Shown: piece after piece, positions 15,002-22,304 of the stretch
Layout: every line of letters starts with the position of its first letter
Position numbering within the stretch: position 1 is the first letter of the stretch
Source of the DNA: Candidatus Giovannonibacteria bacterium
GTDB lineage: Bacteria; Patescibacteriota; Minisyncoccia; UBA11713; 2-01-FULL-45-33
Direction: 5' to 3'
Length of the DNA stretch: 50,833 bases
Assembly: GCA_016176295.1 (NCBI GenBank)
Contig: JACOXN010000010.1
Span: 1-50,833, forward strand
Notes under the pieces: model-generated
Database searches by the model: none
Seen by the model: the letters and a program-made list of their open reading frames with translations, nothing else
Told to the model about the DNA's origin: nothing
Position numbers and translations under genes: made by a program

Positions 15002-16252
15002 TTAGCAATTGCTTCCGGCCACGTATCCGGTGGTCCAGCAAATTTGGAGGCTGTACCCGCCGGAGGGGCGGTTGATATTGAGCACATCGCCTACGAGATA
15101 AATGCCGGGGATTGCCCTAGACTCCATGGTTTTGAAATTCACTTCCGTAAGCGCCGCTCCGCCCGAGGAAACAACCGCTTTTTCTGCGGAGAGGCTTTTT
15201 ACATGGAGAAACACGGATTTTAAAAGGGCGATCAGTTTTTTTCTCTCTTCGGCTCTCACGCTGTGGTTGAAAGTTTCTCCCTCGATGCCGCAAAGCTTCA
15301 GAATGGCCGGCGCCAAAGCGGCGGGCACTATCGAGCCCAGTGTATTCTTTATTTTTTTATTGCTGTTTTCGATCAGCAGCTTCTGTATTTTTTCTTTCAA
15401 AGCCGCATTATCCAGTTTCGGAAAAAGGTCGAGCGCAATAATAACTTCGCCGTAGGGGAGAAGCTCGCCAACCTCGCGGCTCATGTTGAGCACAGTGGGG
15501 CCGCTCACGCCGAAATGCGTAAAAAGTATTTTGCCGTTTTGCGCGTCGTATTTTTTCCCGTTTTGCCAGACGGATAATTTGATATCTTTCAGGCTTACTC
15601 CGGCCAATTTTTTCGCCCAGTTATCCTTGATATTCAAAGGAACCAGCGCAAAATTATTCTCGACAACGCTCTGACCAAGGGCTTTAAGCCACGCAAATCC
15701 TTCTCCGGTCGAGCCGGTTTCCGGGTGCGACACTCCGCCTGTGGCCACAATGCAGGATTTGGCAGTTATCTGGGTTTTGTTCTTCAACTTTATACGAATG
15801 ACATTGAGCCTTTTGTCCTTGGTGATGCCGATTACCTCCGCACCCGTCTTTATTTCAACGCCACTATTTTTTAAATATTTTTCAAGCGTGTTCCACACGG
15901 ACCAGGCACGGTTGGAAACAGGAAACACGCGCCCCTCGGCTTCTTCCTTGGTCTCCAATCCGTGAGTGCGGAAAAAATCCAGCGTTTCTTTGACGCCGAA
16001 CTGCGAGAAAGCCGAAAAAAGGAATTGGCTTGAACCTTTGTACTTCGCAAGCATATCGCGGATATCCGGCCGATTGTTCGTAAGATTGCATCTGCCGCCT
16101 CCGGTGATCAAAAGTTTCTTCCCCAAACCCGGATTTTTTTCCAAAAGCAAAACTTTCTTACCAAGTTCTCCGGCGCGCCCGGCAGCCATCATTCCGGCCG
16201 GCCCTCCGCCCACCACCACTGCGTCCCAGATAATATCGGTTTCTTTTTTCAT
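15002..16252 (-). CDS. HI0933-family flavoprotein (BaiN/YtfP-like)
   Basis: 416 residues from ATG 16252, which lies 2 bases after the stop of the ABC-F gene; a longer start would overlap that gene by 60 bases and is rejected. The dinucleotide-binding loop VVGGGPAGMMAAGRAGELG is at the N-terminus, followed by TGGGRCNLTN, the family signature near residue 45. Later motifs are CIVATGGVSHPETGSTGEG and a C-terminal GIYLVGDVLNINRPSGGYSLQICWTTG FAD loop. The family contains flavin oxidoreductases of unsettled function; some reduce steroid or rRNA-related substrates. It is transcribed with ABC-F. Fold and family secure, substrate unknown. Confidence 0.9.
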   Translation of the reverse strand: MKKETDIIWDAVVVGGGPAGMMAAGRAGELGKKVLLLEKNPGLGKKLLITGGGRCNLTNNRPDIRDMLAKYKGSSQFLFSAFSQFGVKETLDFFRTHGLETKEEAEGRVFPVSNRAWSVWNTLEKYLKNSGVEIKTGAEVIGITKDKRLNVIRIKLKNKTQITAKSCIVATGGVSHPETGSTGEGFAWLKALGQSVVENNFALVPLNIKDNWAKKLAGVSLKDIKLSVWQNGKKYDAQNGKILFTHFGVSGPTVLNMSREVGELLPYGEVIIALDLFPKLDNAALKEKIQKLLIENSNKKIKNTLGSIVPAALAPAILKLCGIEGETFNHSVRAEERKKLIALLKSVFLHVKSLSAEKAVVSSGGAALTEVNFKTMESRAIPGIYLVGDVLNINRPSGGYSLQICWTTGYVAGSNC

Positions 16253-16253
16253 G

Positions 16254-17720
16254 TTATTTTTCGAGATCCAGTATTTCATCAATGCGGATTTTCTGCACGA
16301 AATCCGGCACATGGCTCACCAATATCATCGCTCCCTCGTATTTGTCGAGTGCGGAAGCAATGACAGGCAGATGTCTGAAATTGATATGGTTTGTCGGTTC
16401 ATCCAGTATTAAAAGGCCCGGTTTTTGAAGCACCAGCCTTGCAAACGCAACGAGCCCTTTTTGACCTTCGGAAAGCCTTCCTATCTTCGTATAAATGAAA
16501 TCCGAGCTGATGAGAAACCCTGCAGCGCAGGCCCGAAGTTTTTCTTCTATTTTTTCTTCCATCACCTCCATCAGTGAATCATAGACCCGGTCCTCAAAAT
16601 TTAGCGTGGAAAAATCCTGCCGGTAGTACCCAACTTTTATTCCTTCGGAAATTACAGCCCCTTTGGATTTGTTGGAAGCTATCCTTTCCAAAAGCGTGCT
16701 CTTGCCGATTCCGTTGGGGCCGCGAAGCAGCAGATGGTCGCGCTTTTTTAAAATGATATTTGCTTTGTGCGAAACCGGTTTGTGGTCCCTTATAGTATTG
16801 TAGGAACTGATGCTTACAATTTCTCCCACAATGTCCGATTGATAGGGGATAACGAATGGCCTGATAGTCTTATCTTCCTGGCGTACATCAACCTGCGACT
16901 CCTCCATTTCTTCTATCTTTTCCCACATTTTCATGGCGACATTCCGCATTTTGCCGCCTTTTTGCGCGAAAAAGTTGGCTTTTTCCTTGTTTTCTTGTAT
17001 TTTTTTTGCAAGCTGGGCGTTCTTGGCGTTCTCTCTTTCGATCCGCGCCTCGATATCTTTCACCACATTAAAATAATTGCCCGAATATTGCTCTATTTTT
17101 TTCGTAAAAACGTCCAGATAAAATACGCCCTCCGTGAACGCGTTCAAAAAGTCCGCGTCGTGGGAGATAACTACGCAGGTTCCTTTAAGCTCCGTCAAAA
17201 ATTTCTTTAAATGTTCAATGCCGGCTTTATCTAGATTGTTAGTCGGTTCATCCAGCAAAAGGAGGTCGGGTTTTTGTATCAGCGCCGAAGCCAAAAGAAG
17301 CCTGGCCTGCTGGCCGCCGGAAAATGTTTTTACTATCTTTTCGTGCGGCGCGTGCAAATTAACTATTTCCAGCACTTCGTCGATCTTCGGATCAATGTTG
17401 TAGACTTTTGCTTGGCCTTCCGGAGCCTTGGCGAAGGAGGCGAAAAACTCACGGACGGAGAGGTCGAGCTCGCTCTGGGCCACCACCTGCTTCGCGGTCG
17501 CGATGGTCAGCCCCTGCCGAATGTTAACAAAACCGGATTCGGGTTTTAAAGCCCGGGTGATGAGCGAAAAAATTGTGCTTTTCCCCGCGCCGTTCTGGCC
17601 CATCAGGGCGAATTTTGAATTTTCACGCAAAGAAAAATCCGCCTCTTTCAGTATGGGGTGGTTGTGCCCGTATTCAAACGAGACCTCATCAAAACCCACG
17701 ATTACTTCTCCCTTGGACAT
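16254..17720 (-). CDS. ABC-F family ATPase
   Basis: 488 residues from ATG 17720. A GTG at 17726 is in frame, but the -10 box TAGACT ends 7 bases before the ATG and fixes it. It has two ABC domains and no membrane segment. Domain 1: Walker A GQNGAGKST, signature FSGGQQARLLLASAL, Walker B LLLLDEPTNNLD. Domain 2: Walker A GPNGIGKST, signature LSEGQKGLVAFARL, Walker B LLILDEPTNHINF. Between them lies a long charged coiled-coil linker (about 215-290) that in this family reaches the ribosomal peptidyl-transferase region. ABC-F proteins act on ribosomes in translation elongation, rescue of poly-Pro stalling or antibiotic protection. It starts an operon with the HI0933 flavoprotein. Which role applies here cannot be told; no resistance marker is nearby. 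Confidence 0.93.
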   Translation of the reverse strand: MSKGEVIVGFDEVSFEYGHNHPILKEADFSLRENSKFALMGQNGAGKSTIFSLITRALKPESGFVNIRQGLTIATAKQVVAQSELDLSVREFFASFAKAPEGQAKVYNIDPKIDEVLEIVNLHAPHEKIVKTFSGGQQARLLLASALIQKPDLLLLDEPTNNLDKAGIEHLKKFLTELKGTCVVISHDADFLNAFTEGVFYLDVFTKKIEQYSGNYFNVVKDIEARIERENAKNAQLAKKIQENKEKANFFAQKGGKMRNVAMKMWEKIEEMEESQVDVRQEDKTIRPFVIPYQSDIVGEIVSISSYNTIRDHKPVSHKANIILKKRDHLLLRGPNGIGKSTLLERIASNKSKGAVISEGIKVGYYRQDFSTLNFEDRVYDSLMEVMEEKIEEKLRACAAGFLISSDFIYTKIGRLSEGQKGLVAFARLVLQKPGLLILDEPTNHINFRHLPVIASALDKYEGAMILVSHVPDFVQKIRIDEILDLEK

Positions 17721-17727
17721 GGACACA

Positions 17728-17733
17728 AGTCTA
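17728..17733 (-). promoter_or_regulatory. Extended -10 box of the ABC-F gene
   Basis: TGATAGACT on the minus strand; the hexamer ends 7 bases before the ATG at 17720. It supports ATG over the upstream GTG. Confidence 0.5.
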
Positions 17734-17749
17734 TCACTTTAAATTTTAA

Positions 17750-18037
17750 TTATCTCGTGAATGGAACCTGATTGATCTTCTCTAATAACTCAAGAGTCGC
17801 TTTTACCGAGGGGTTGCCGGTGTCAATGAGAATCAGTCTCGAACCATATTGTTTTACGAGCGGACTCAAAAATTCATCTCCCCATGAAGGCGAGAATGTA
17901 ATAACCCCGTCAAATTCTATTTCTAAATTTTCATTTTCAGCTAAGGCGGCGATTTGGCTCTGAAGCGCGGCAAAAGCTTCGCGTCCATTTTGACGGGAGA
18001 TAAGGGTTGTACCAAATTTTTTCAATTCTATTCTCAT
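17750..18037 (-). CDS. STAS-like domain protein (DUF4325 type)
   Basis: 95 residues from ATG 18037; a start at 18070 would overlap the upstream gene. The start RIELKKFGTTLISRQNGREAFAAL, followed by NLEIEFDGVITFSPSWGDEFL and a final helix, fits the STAS-like DUF4325 family, seen beside GHKL ATPases. STAS domains act in partner-switching as the target of a kinase-like ATPase (compare SpoIIAA-SpoIIAB). The gene follows the HTH-ATPase gene with an 8-base gap and same strand, so the two form a unit. The conserved Ser that could be phosphorylated may be in TFSPSWGDEF. The downstream target is unknown. Confidence 0.7.
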   Translation of the reverse strand: MRIELKKFGTTLISRQNGREAFAALQSQIAALAENENLEIEFDGVITFSPSWGDEFLSPLVKQYGSRLILIDTGNPSVKATLELLEKINQVPFTR

Positions 18038-18045
18038 ATATTTAG

Positions 18046-18768
18046 TTAAAATGTTATTAACGCAAGACATCCGCGAAACGGTTTTGGAGACGGTCTTATA
18101 TTTAACGCAGTACTTTCTTTTGCCAGTATTAATTCAGCGTTGCCTGTTTGGAATAAAAGACCTATTGGATTTTCAGCAGCAATCTTGCTGACAAATTTAA
18201 GTCCGTTCCCACGGTTTTCCGGCGACCGGCCCGAAATTATTTCCGTAAATGCCACTTTTAAAGCTTCTTCGTCCGAATTTAATCCGGGCTTCACGCGTTT
18301 TAATGTGGTAAAAATACCCAATCCTCTATCCGCCAATATTATTTTTTTCTTTTGCGCGTCATAGGCAAAAAATATACCGGGCGTATCCGGCCAATTTCCT
18401 AAATTATGATCGAAAGAATTGTTGCCAATCTCACCCGCTACTGCGACTACCAGCGTGAATATTGGAGCCAATTCTTTTTTTCCTTCAAGGATGCTTTGCA
18501 TTCGGATCAATCTGGTTTGAAATTCCGCGCTGTTTGAACAATAAAATGTCGCAGGGATTTCAATACTTTTTAAGACCCAATCTTTTGCCAATCCAAAAAG
18601 ATCATTTAGAAAAAGTTCTATTTGGATTCTATCATACAAACGGTAACCGGAGTCAGAAATCTTGGCGGGGTTCAATTTTCCGCTTTTATCCCAACGCCTA
18701 AGTGTATCTATTGAAACACCTAGTATTTCCGCGGCCTCGCTTATTGTTAAAAGGTCTTTTTCTGACAT
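18046..18768 (-). CDS. MerR/excisionase-type HTH fused to GHKL ATPase domain
   Basis: 240 residues. Residues 6-60 form a winged HTH of MerR/excisionase type (LTISEAAEILGVSIDTLRRWDKSGKL...GYRLYDRIQIELF). The rest is a GHKL (HATPase) domain with visible boxes: N-box EIGNNSFDHN, G1-box DRGLGIFTTL, and GRSPENRGNGLKFV as the flexible ATP lid and G2. The cytoplasmic fusion pairs DNA binding with ATP-dependent signalling. It is followed directly by a STAS-like gene, so the pair looks like a compact partner-switching regulator. Its promoter (TGCTATATT) sits 9 bases before the ATG. The regulated genes are not evident. Confidence 0.8.
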   Translation of the reverse strand: MSEKDLLTISEAAEILGVSIDTLRRWDKSGKLNPAKISDSGYRLYDRIQIELFLNDLFGLAKDWVLKSIEIPATFYCSNSAEFQTRLIRMQSILEGKKELAPIFTLVVAVAGEIGNNSFDHNLGNWPDTPGIFFAYDAQKKKIILADRGLGIFTTLKRVKPGLNSDEEALKVAFTEIISGRSPENRGNGLKFVSKIAAENPIGLLFQTGNAELILAKESTALNIRPSPKPFRGCLALITF

Positions 18769-18777
18769 ATTGGTTTA

Positions 18778-18783
18778 AATATA
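18778..18783 (-). promoter_or_regulatory. Extended -10 box of the HTH-ATPase gene
   Basis: TGCTATATT on the minus strand, ending 9 bases before the ATG at 18768. The gap up to tRNA-Gln (18784-18885) holds no other feature. Confidence 0.5.
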
Positions 18784-18885
18784 GCACACATATAAACACT
18801 ATGCAAATAACTCTAAACCCTATGCAGTCGACGGCTTCACTATATATCGGGTTTAACAAAAAAACGTCTTTTCCAAATAGAGTTT

Positions 18886-18959
18886 TGGCTGCGAAGCTTG
18901 GATTCGAACCAAGATACCCGCCTCCAAAGGGCGGTGTCCTACCATTAGACGACTCCGCA
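18886..18959 (-). tRNA. tRNA-Gln (anticodon UUG)
   Basis: The minus strand forms a full cloverleaf: acceptor TGCGGAG pairs with CTTCGCA, the D-arm holds AATGGTAGGAC, the anticodon stem is CCGCC/GGCGG with loop CTTTGGA (anticodon TTG), and the T-arm is CTTGG-TTCGAAT-CCAAG. The discriminator is G, and CCA is encoded, unlike in the tRNA-Ala gene of this window. Confidence 0.95.
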
Positions 18960-19062
18960 ATATATTTATGTATACCAAAAAAATCCTGTAATTTCAATCG
19001 GAATAAACTATAAAAAATGGTAAAATAAATCACTTAACAAACATAGTCTTGGCTGGACATCC

Positions 19063-19314
19063 ATGTATTACGTTTATCTCTTACTTTGTAGGAACAAAAG
19101 CATCTATACCGGTATCACCACTGACCCGGAAAGGAGATTAAGCGAACACAAAAATAAAAAAGGCGGGCATTATACGAGCGCGCATGGAGCGGTGAAGATA
19201 TTGCATACGGAAGAATATCCGACGAGGAGTACTGCTCTAAAGCGCGAAGCCGAGATCAAAAGCTGGCGGCGGAAGAAAAAAATAGAATTGGCTTCATCAA
19301 TGACCTCTATTTGA
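19063..19314 (+). CDS. GIY-YIG nuclease-like protein
   Basis: 83 residues. The single domain opens with YYVYLLLCRNKSIYTGITTD, matching the GIY-YIG core (YVYLL...YTGIT), then RRLSEHKNKKGGHYTS with catalytic Arg and a following Glu in REAEIKSW. It belongs to the short YhbQ/UPF0213 family, proposed to act on damaged DNA or single-stranded DNA. The last 8 bases overlap the end of the convergent GH18 gene (19307). Single gene, no clear promoter -10 near the ATG; a TAAAAT box is about 36 bases upstream. Confidence 0.88.
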   Translation: MYYVYLLLCRNKSIYTGITTDPERRLSEHKNKKGGHYTSAHGAVKILHTEEYPTRSTALKREAEIKSWRRKKKIELASSMTSI

Positions 19315-20779
19315 GTACGCCCCACATGCCGGGGTCTTCTCCGCCGTCTATTTTAAAAACGGCGACTCCGCGCACGCCGAGAGACTTGGCAAGCTCGACT
19401 TTCTCCTGTATTGCGTTGGCATCGCTCCAGGAAAGATAGTTGAAAGGCCCTAAAATGGCCGCGGTTTGGCCCGAGTTTTCAGAAATAGAAGTTGAGGCAA
19501 TGCGCTGTTGCGCTTGCGTTGAATCCGCGCCCGTGGGAGCGGGTTCCAGAAGTTTTGCATCATATGTGAACGCTATTTCATGGGCACTGTTGCGCGCCGG
19601 AGCGATTCCCAATTTTGCCCCGATATCCGTGGCATACTTGGGATTGAACGGCCAAAGAAGTTTGTATTGATATTTGGAATTTGCAAGCGGTGTTACCTGA
19701 TACTCATATCCGTAAGTGGGTATGCCGATAATTAATTTGTTCCTGTCTATGGTCCGGGCGGCCAACATCACGAGCCCTTCCACCCATGCGGGGTCCGAGA
19801 CCGGCGCGTAAGGGGCGGCCCGCAGGCCGTTTAGGTAAATATCTATCGTGCCCTGGTCATAGGCCATTATTTCCACCCGGTCGCAGTATTTATTCAAGGC
19901 TATGTAGTCATTTGCATAATCAGTGGCATCCGGCGGTATTACGGCCCCGGGGCTGAAGCGGTGTTCCAAAGGCATCCGCGCCTCCACCGTGCAGTAGACC
20001 CATTTGCTGCCCATTCTCTGGTAAAGCCCTTTCAAAAAAGTTGAAAAGTAATTTATCGTCTCGCGGTTCTTTGCTTCAAAATCTATATCAATGCCGTCGA
20101 AGCCGTTTTCTTTTACCACTCTCGCAATCTCGTCTTCAAGAGCGATGCGCTTCCCGGTGTCGCTCAAAATTGCATGGATGGAGTCTCCGTTGCCCCACAT
20201 GACGGTCGGGACCACGCGAACCTTCGCGGCTTTTGCCGCGGCGATAAATGATTTCCACGGCTCTTCCGATAAACGCGCGGTATCGGCGAGAGTGCCGTCG
20301 CTTTTCATCGTGTAGCCGAAAGGCATCACGCTTTTTAACTGCGTTATATGGTTTAGCGCATCTTCCGTGCCGGTGGCGGCGCGCCAATAGGGGACCCATC
20401 CGGAAAATTCAAAAGATCCGGTCGCTGCCGGCGTCATTTTTTCAGAAAGAGTTGCGGGATTAGTCGGGAAACTGGCAGCCAATGCCATCGCGGCCTGGGT
20501 TTTTGGCCCGTAAACGCCGTAGCCCACCGCCCCGGCTTTGCAGACGATGTTTTGCGCGCATTGGAATTTTTTCAAAGCGGCTTCCGTGAGCGCCCCGAAA
20601 TAACCGGTATTTTTCCCGGCTTCAAGATGGCCGAGAGTGATAAGTTTTCCCTGCAGGGTTTTTACATCATTTCCGTAAACCCCAAGATAAAGCGACCGCG
20701 CGGCCGCAAAAGAGCTCACCGGGCTAATGATTCCAAGCAAGATAAAAATGAAGGCTACGGATGATACTCGAATTTTCAT
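19307..20779 (-). CDS. Secreted glycoside hydrolase family 18 with peptidoglycan-binding domain
   Basis: 490 residues from ATG 20779; the TGTTATAAT box ends 6 bases before it and rules out longer starts. A signal peptide (res 5-22, cleaved after SSFAAA) precedes a PG_binding_1 domain (about 26-105: YLGVYGNDVKTLQGKLITLGHL ... GYFGALTEAALKKFQCAQ). A GH18 (beta/alpha)8 barrel follows (about 130-490) with the catalytic DGIDIDFE near residue 230-237. Members of this architecture hydrolyse beta-1,4 N-acetylglucosamine links, such as chitin or peptidoglycan glycan; the spore SleL/YaaH type cleaves peptidoglycan. It is secreted, bound to the wall by its N-terminal domain, and acts on own or neighbouring cell walls. 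Confidence 0.92.
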   Translation of the reverse strand: MKIRVSSVAFIFILLGIISPVSSFAAARSLYLGVYGNDVKTLQGKLITLGHLEAGKNTGYFGALTEAALKKFQCAQNIVCKAGAVGYGVYGPKTQAAMALAASFPTNPATLSEKMTPAATGSFEFSGWVPYWRAATGTEDALNHITQLKSVMPFGYTMKSDGTLADTARLSEEPWKSFIAAAKAAKVRVVPTVMWGNGDSIHAILSDTGKRIALEDEIARVVKENGFDGIDIDFEAKNRETINYFSTFLKGLYQRMGSKWVYCTVEARMPLEHRFSPGAVIPPDATDYANDYIALNKYCDRVEIMAYDQGTIDIYLNGLRAAPYAPVSDPAWVEGLVMLAARTIDRNKLIIGIPTYGYEYQVTPLANSKYQYKLLWPFNPKYATDIGAKLGIAPARNSAHEIAFTYDAKLLEPAPTGADSTQAQQRIASTSISENSGQTAAILGPFNYLSWSDANAIQEKVELAKSLGVRGVAVFKIDGGEDPGMWGVLK

Positions 20780-20785
20780 GAGTTT

Positions 20786-20791
20786 ATTATA
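20786..20791 (-). promoter_or_regulatory. Extended -10 box of the GH18 gene
   Basis: Perfect TGTTATAAT on the minus strand; the hexamer ends 6 bases before the ATG at 20779. Leaderless transcript predicted. Confidence 0.65.
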
Positions 20792-20861
20792 ACAGACTAA
20801 CATATCTATATAGACGTAAAGAAGAGTAAAATATTTCAAAGACTTTTTTGCACTCCGTAAT

Positions 20862-20886
20862 AAAAAAACTCCGGAGGGCGGAGTTT
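20862..20886 (-). terminator. Rho-independent terminator
   Basis: 8-bp stem (20866-20873 with 20879-20886), followed on the minus strand by a run of T residues, directly after the stop codon at 20888. Confidence 0.85.
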
Positions 20887-20887
20887 G

Positions 20888-21262
20888 TTATTTTTTTTGG
20901 CGGCACGGATCGCAGAGCGTGGAAATCCAGCCCTGCTGGTTAGGTTTTCCGGGTGCTCCGCATGCTTCGCAAATCGTGAAGCTTATTGCTTCGGCTTCAT
21001 CAATAAGCTTAAAAACCGCTTCGGCCTTTTCAAGCTCGATACCTCCGGGGTAAAAGCGAAGTCCGCCGAATTTTTCTTTCACTTGCACAACCTCAAAGAC
21101 TTTTAGCTTCAGCGCCGACAGTTTTTCGCAAAGTTCTTTTATGAGCGGAAACCAGCCGTCCCCGCATTCGAATCCGAACGCCATCAGCGATTCGGTCAAT
21201 GGCTTTTTCGGCTGGAAGAAATTGAAATTATCTATCAAATATTTCGTATTTTGTTCATTCAT
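20888..21262 (-). CDS. Conserved hypothetical protein with C-terminal zinc motif
   Basis: 124 residues. It is mainly alpha-helical in the first half, then carries QVKEKFGGLRFYPGG, a stretch seen in conserved hypotheticals of bacteria and phages, and ends with CEACGAPG and TLCDPC, four cysteines that should bind one zinc. It has no signal peptide. An AGGAG Shine-Dalgarno lies 6 bases before the ATG, and a terminator follows the stop, so it is a single-gene unit. I recognise the motif but not the function. Confidence 0.7.
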   Translation of the reverse strand: MNEQNTKYLIDNFNFFQPKKPLTESLMAFGFECGDGWFPLIKELCEKLSALKLKVFEVVQVKEKFGGLRFYPGGIELEKAEAVFKLIDEAEAISFTICEACGAPGKPNQQGWISTLCDPCRQKK

Positions 21263-21339
21263 GCATCACTCCTATTCTAGTTTTAATTTACATAATTATC
21301 CGTTTGGAATCAATTTATTGATAATGTTCCAGGAATCGC

Positions 21340-21345
21340 TACAAT
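21340..21345 (+). promoter_or_regulatory. -10 box of the histidine phosphatase gene
   Basis: TACAAT ends 7 bases before the ATG at 21353; no Shine-Dalgarno. Confidence 0.5.
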
Positions 21346-21352
21346 TAATATC

Positions 21353-21898
21353 ATGCCAATCTCAATAACCTATTTTGTGCACGGAACCACCACCGATAAC
21401 GAAAAAGGAGTTTCGTCCGGATGGGCGGAGAGCGAGCTTTCGGAGATGGGGAGGACGCAATCCGAAATGTTAAAGTATGAGGTGAGTGCAAAAAAATTCG
21501 ATGCGGTTTTTTCTTCCGATCTAAAGCGCGCGGTGGATGCCGCGAAGCTTACCTTTGGCGATCAGGCGCAGATACTTCCCGATAAGCGCCTCCGCGAATG
21601 CAATTACGGCAAATTCAACGCCCAGCTTTCAAGCATCGTGGAACCCATGCAGGAAAAATGCATAACCGAACCTTTTCCGGAAGGCGAGTCATACGAGGAT
21701 GTTAAAAAGCGCATAGCGGATTTTTTAGAATTTCTCAAAAAAAATTACGACGGGAAGAAAATAGCCATTGTCGCCCACAAAGCGCCCCAGCTTGCGCTCG
21801 ACGTACTGCTAAAAAACAAAACCTGGGAGCAGGCCTTCGCCGAGGACTGGCGCAAAACCAAAGCCTGGAAACCCGGCTGGGAGTATCAATTGCCGTAA
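21353..21898 (+). CDS. Histidine phosphatase superfamily protein, RHG motif changed
   Basis: 181 residues, cytoplasmic. The overall pattern is that of phosphoglycerate mutase-like phosphatases: an N-terminal active-site region, then SGWAESELSEMGRTQS, FSSDLKRAVDAA, RLRECNYGKF, and a second catalytic His in VAHKAPQLAL. The canonical RHG(E/T)T is replaced by FVHGTTTDNEKG: the arginine is missing. The phospho-acceptor His stays, but the phosphate-binding Arg does not. This variant is shared by a subfamily in archaea and CPR as far as I recall, so activity may be retained with another residue. Substrate unknown; single-gene unit with its own promoter. Confidence 0.88.
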   Translation: MPISITYFVHGTTTDNEKGVSSGWAESELSEMGRTQSEMLKYEVSAKKFDAVFSSDLKRAVDAAKLTFGDQAQILPDKRLRECNYGKFNAQLSSIVEPMQEKCITEPFPEGESYEDVKKRIADFLEFLKKNYDGKKIAIVAHKAPQLALDVLLKNKTWEQAFAEDWRKTKAWKPGWEYQLP

Positions 21899-21906
21899 AC
21901 CTCAGG

Positions 21907-21939
21907 CTACCTTCTCTAATTCGCGCGAATGGTTGAATA
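21907..21939 (+). repeat. 33-bp direct repeat, copy 1 (ArsR operator-promoter)
   Basis: Identical to 22234-22266 over 33 bases. It holds the 12-bp palindrome ATTCGCGCGAAT (21919-21930) and a TTGAAT -35 box. It lies 28 bases before the ArsR start codon. Confidence 0.9.
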
Positions 21940-21961
21940 ATTTTATGGCGTGTGCTAGTTT
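21933..21961 (+). promoter_or_regulatory. Promoter of the arsR-type gene
   Basis: TTGAAT (-35, 21933-21938), 17-bp spacer, TAGTTT (-10, 21956-21961) and ATG 6 bases later. It is weaker than the matching promoter of the ABC exporter because the -10 is poor. The palindrome sits just upstream of the -35, a typical operator place. Confidence 0.55.
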
Positions 21962-21967
21962 TGGTAA

Positions 21968-22246
21968 ATGAAAAATCAAAAAGATCTTAGGCCGCTTGAA
22001 AAAACTTTGAAAGCTTTATCAAATAAGCGCCGACTGGGTATTTTATCTTTTTTAAAAAAATCCGGCGAAGCTTCAGTGGGAGATATCGCCGAAGACATTA
22101 ATCTCTCTTTCAAGGCTACATCCAAACATCTCGGCATCCTATTTTCCGCTGATATTGTCGAAAGAGCGCAAAGGAGCTTGCAAATGTTGTATTCGATCTC
22201 CGCAGATCAATCTGCCGCAGCCAAACAAATACTCTACCTTCTCTAA
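21968..22246 (+). CDS. ArsR-family transcriptional repressor
   Basis: 92 residues, one winged HTH domain: LEKTLKALSNKRRLGILSFLKKS, then VGDIAEDINLSFKATSKHLGIL as the recognition helix region, and VERAQRSLQMLYSIS as the wing. No CxC metal site (ELCVCDL-type) is present, so it probably does not sense metals through alpha3N cysteines; there is no cysteine in the protein. It is flanked by two identical operator-promoter repeats, one before itself and one overlapping its stop codon before the ABC exporter. It thus most likely represses both itself and the exporter. The ligand is unknown. Confidence 0.9.
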   Translation: MKNQKDLRPLEKTLKALSNKRRLGILSFLKKSGEASVGDIAEDINLSFKATSKHLGILFSADIVERAQRSLQMLYSISADQSAAAKQILYLL

Positions 22247-22266
22247 TTCGCGCGAATGGTTGAATA
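22234..22266 (+). repeat. 33-bp direct repeat, copy 2 (operator of the ABC exporter)
   Basis: Second exact copy, 327 bases after copy 1. The arsR stop codon lies inside it. The palindrome ATTCGCGCGAAT is at 22246-22257 and abuts the -35 box of the exporter promoter. Confidence 0.9.
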
Positions 22267-22288
22267 GTTATTTAAGAATAGGTATAAT
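22260..22288 (+). promoter_or_regulatory. Promoter of the ABC exporter
   Basis: TTGAAT (22260-22265), 17-bp spacer, perfect TATAAT (22283-22288), then ATG at 22305: leader of about 10 bases and no Shine-Dalgarno. The operator palindrome lies next to the -35. Confidence 0.75.
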
Positions 22289-22304
22289 CAAAATGAAATA
22301 ACCC

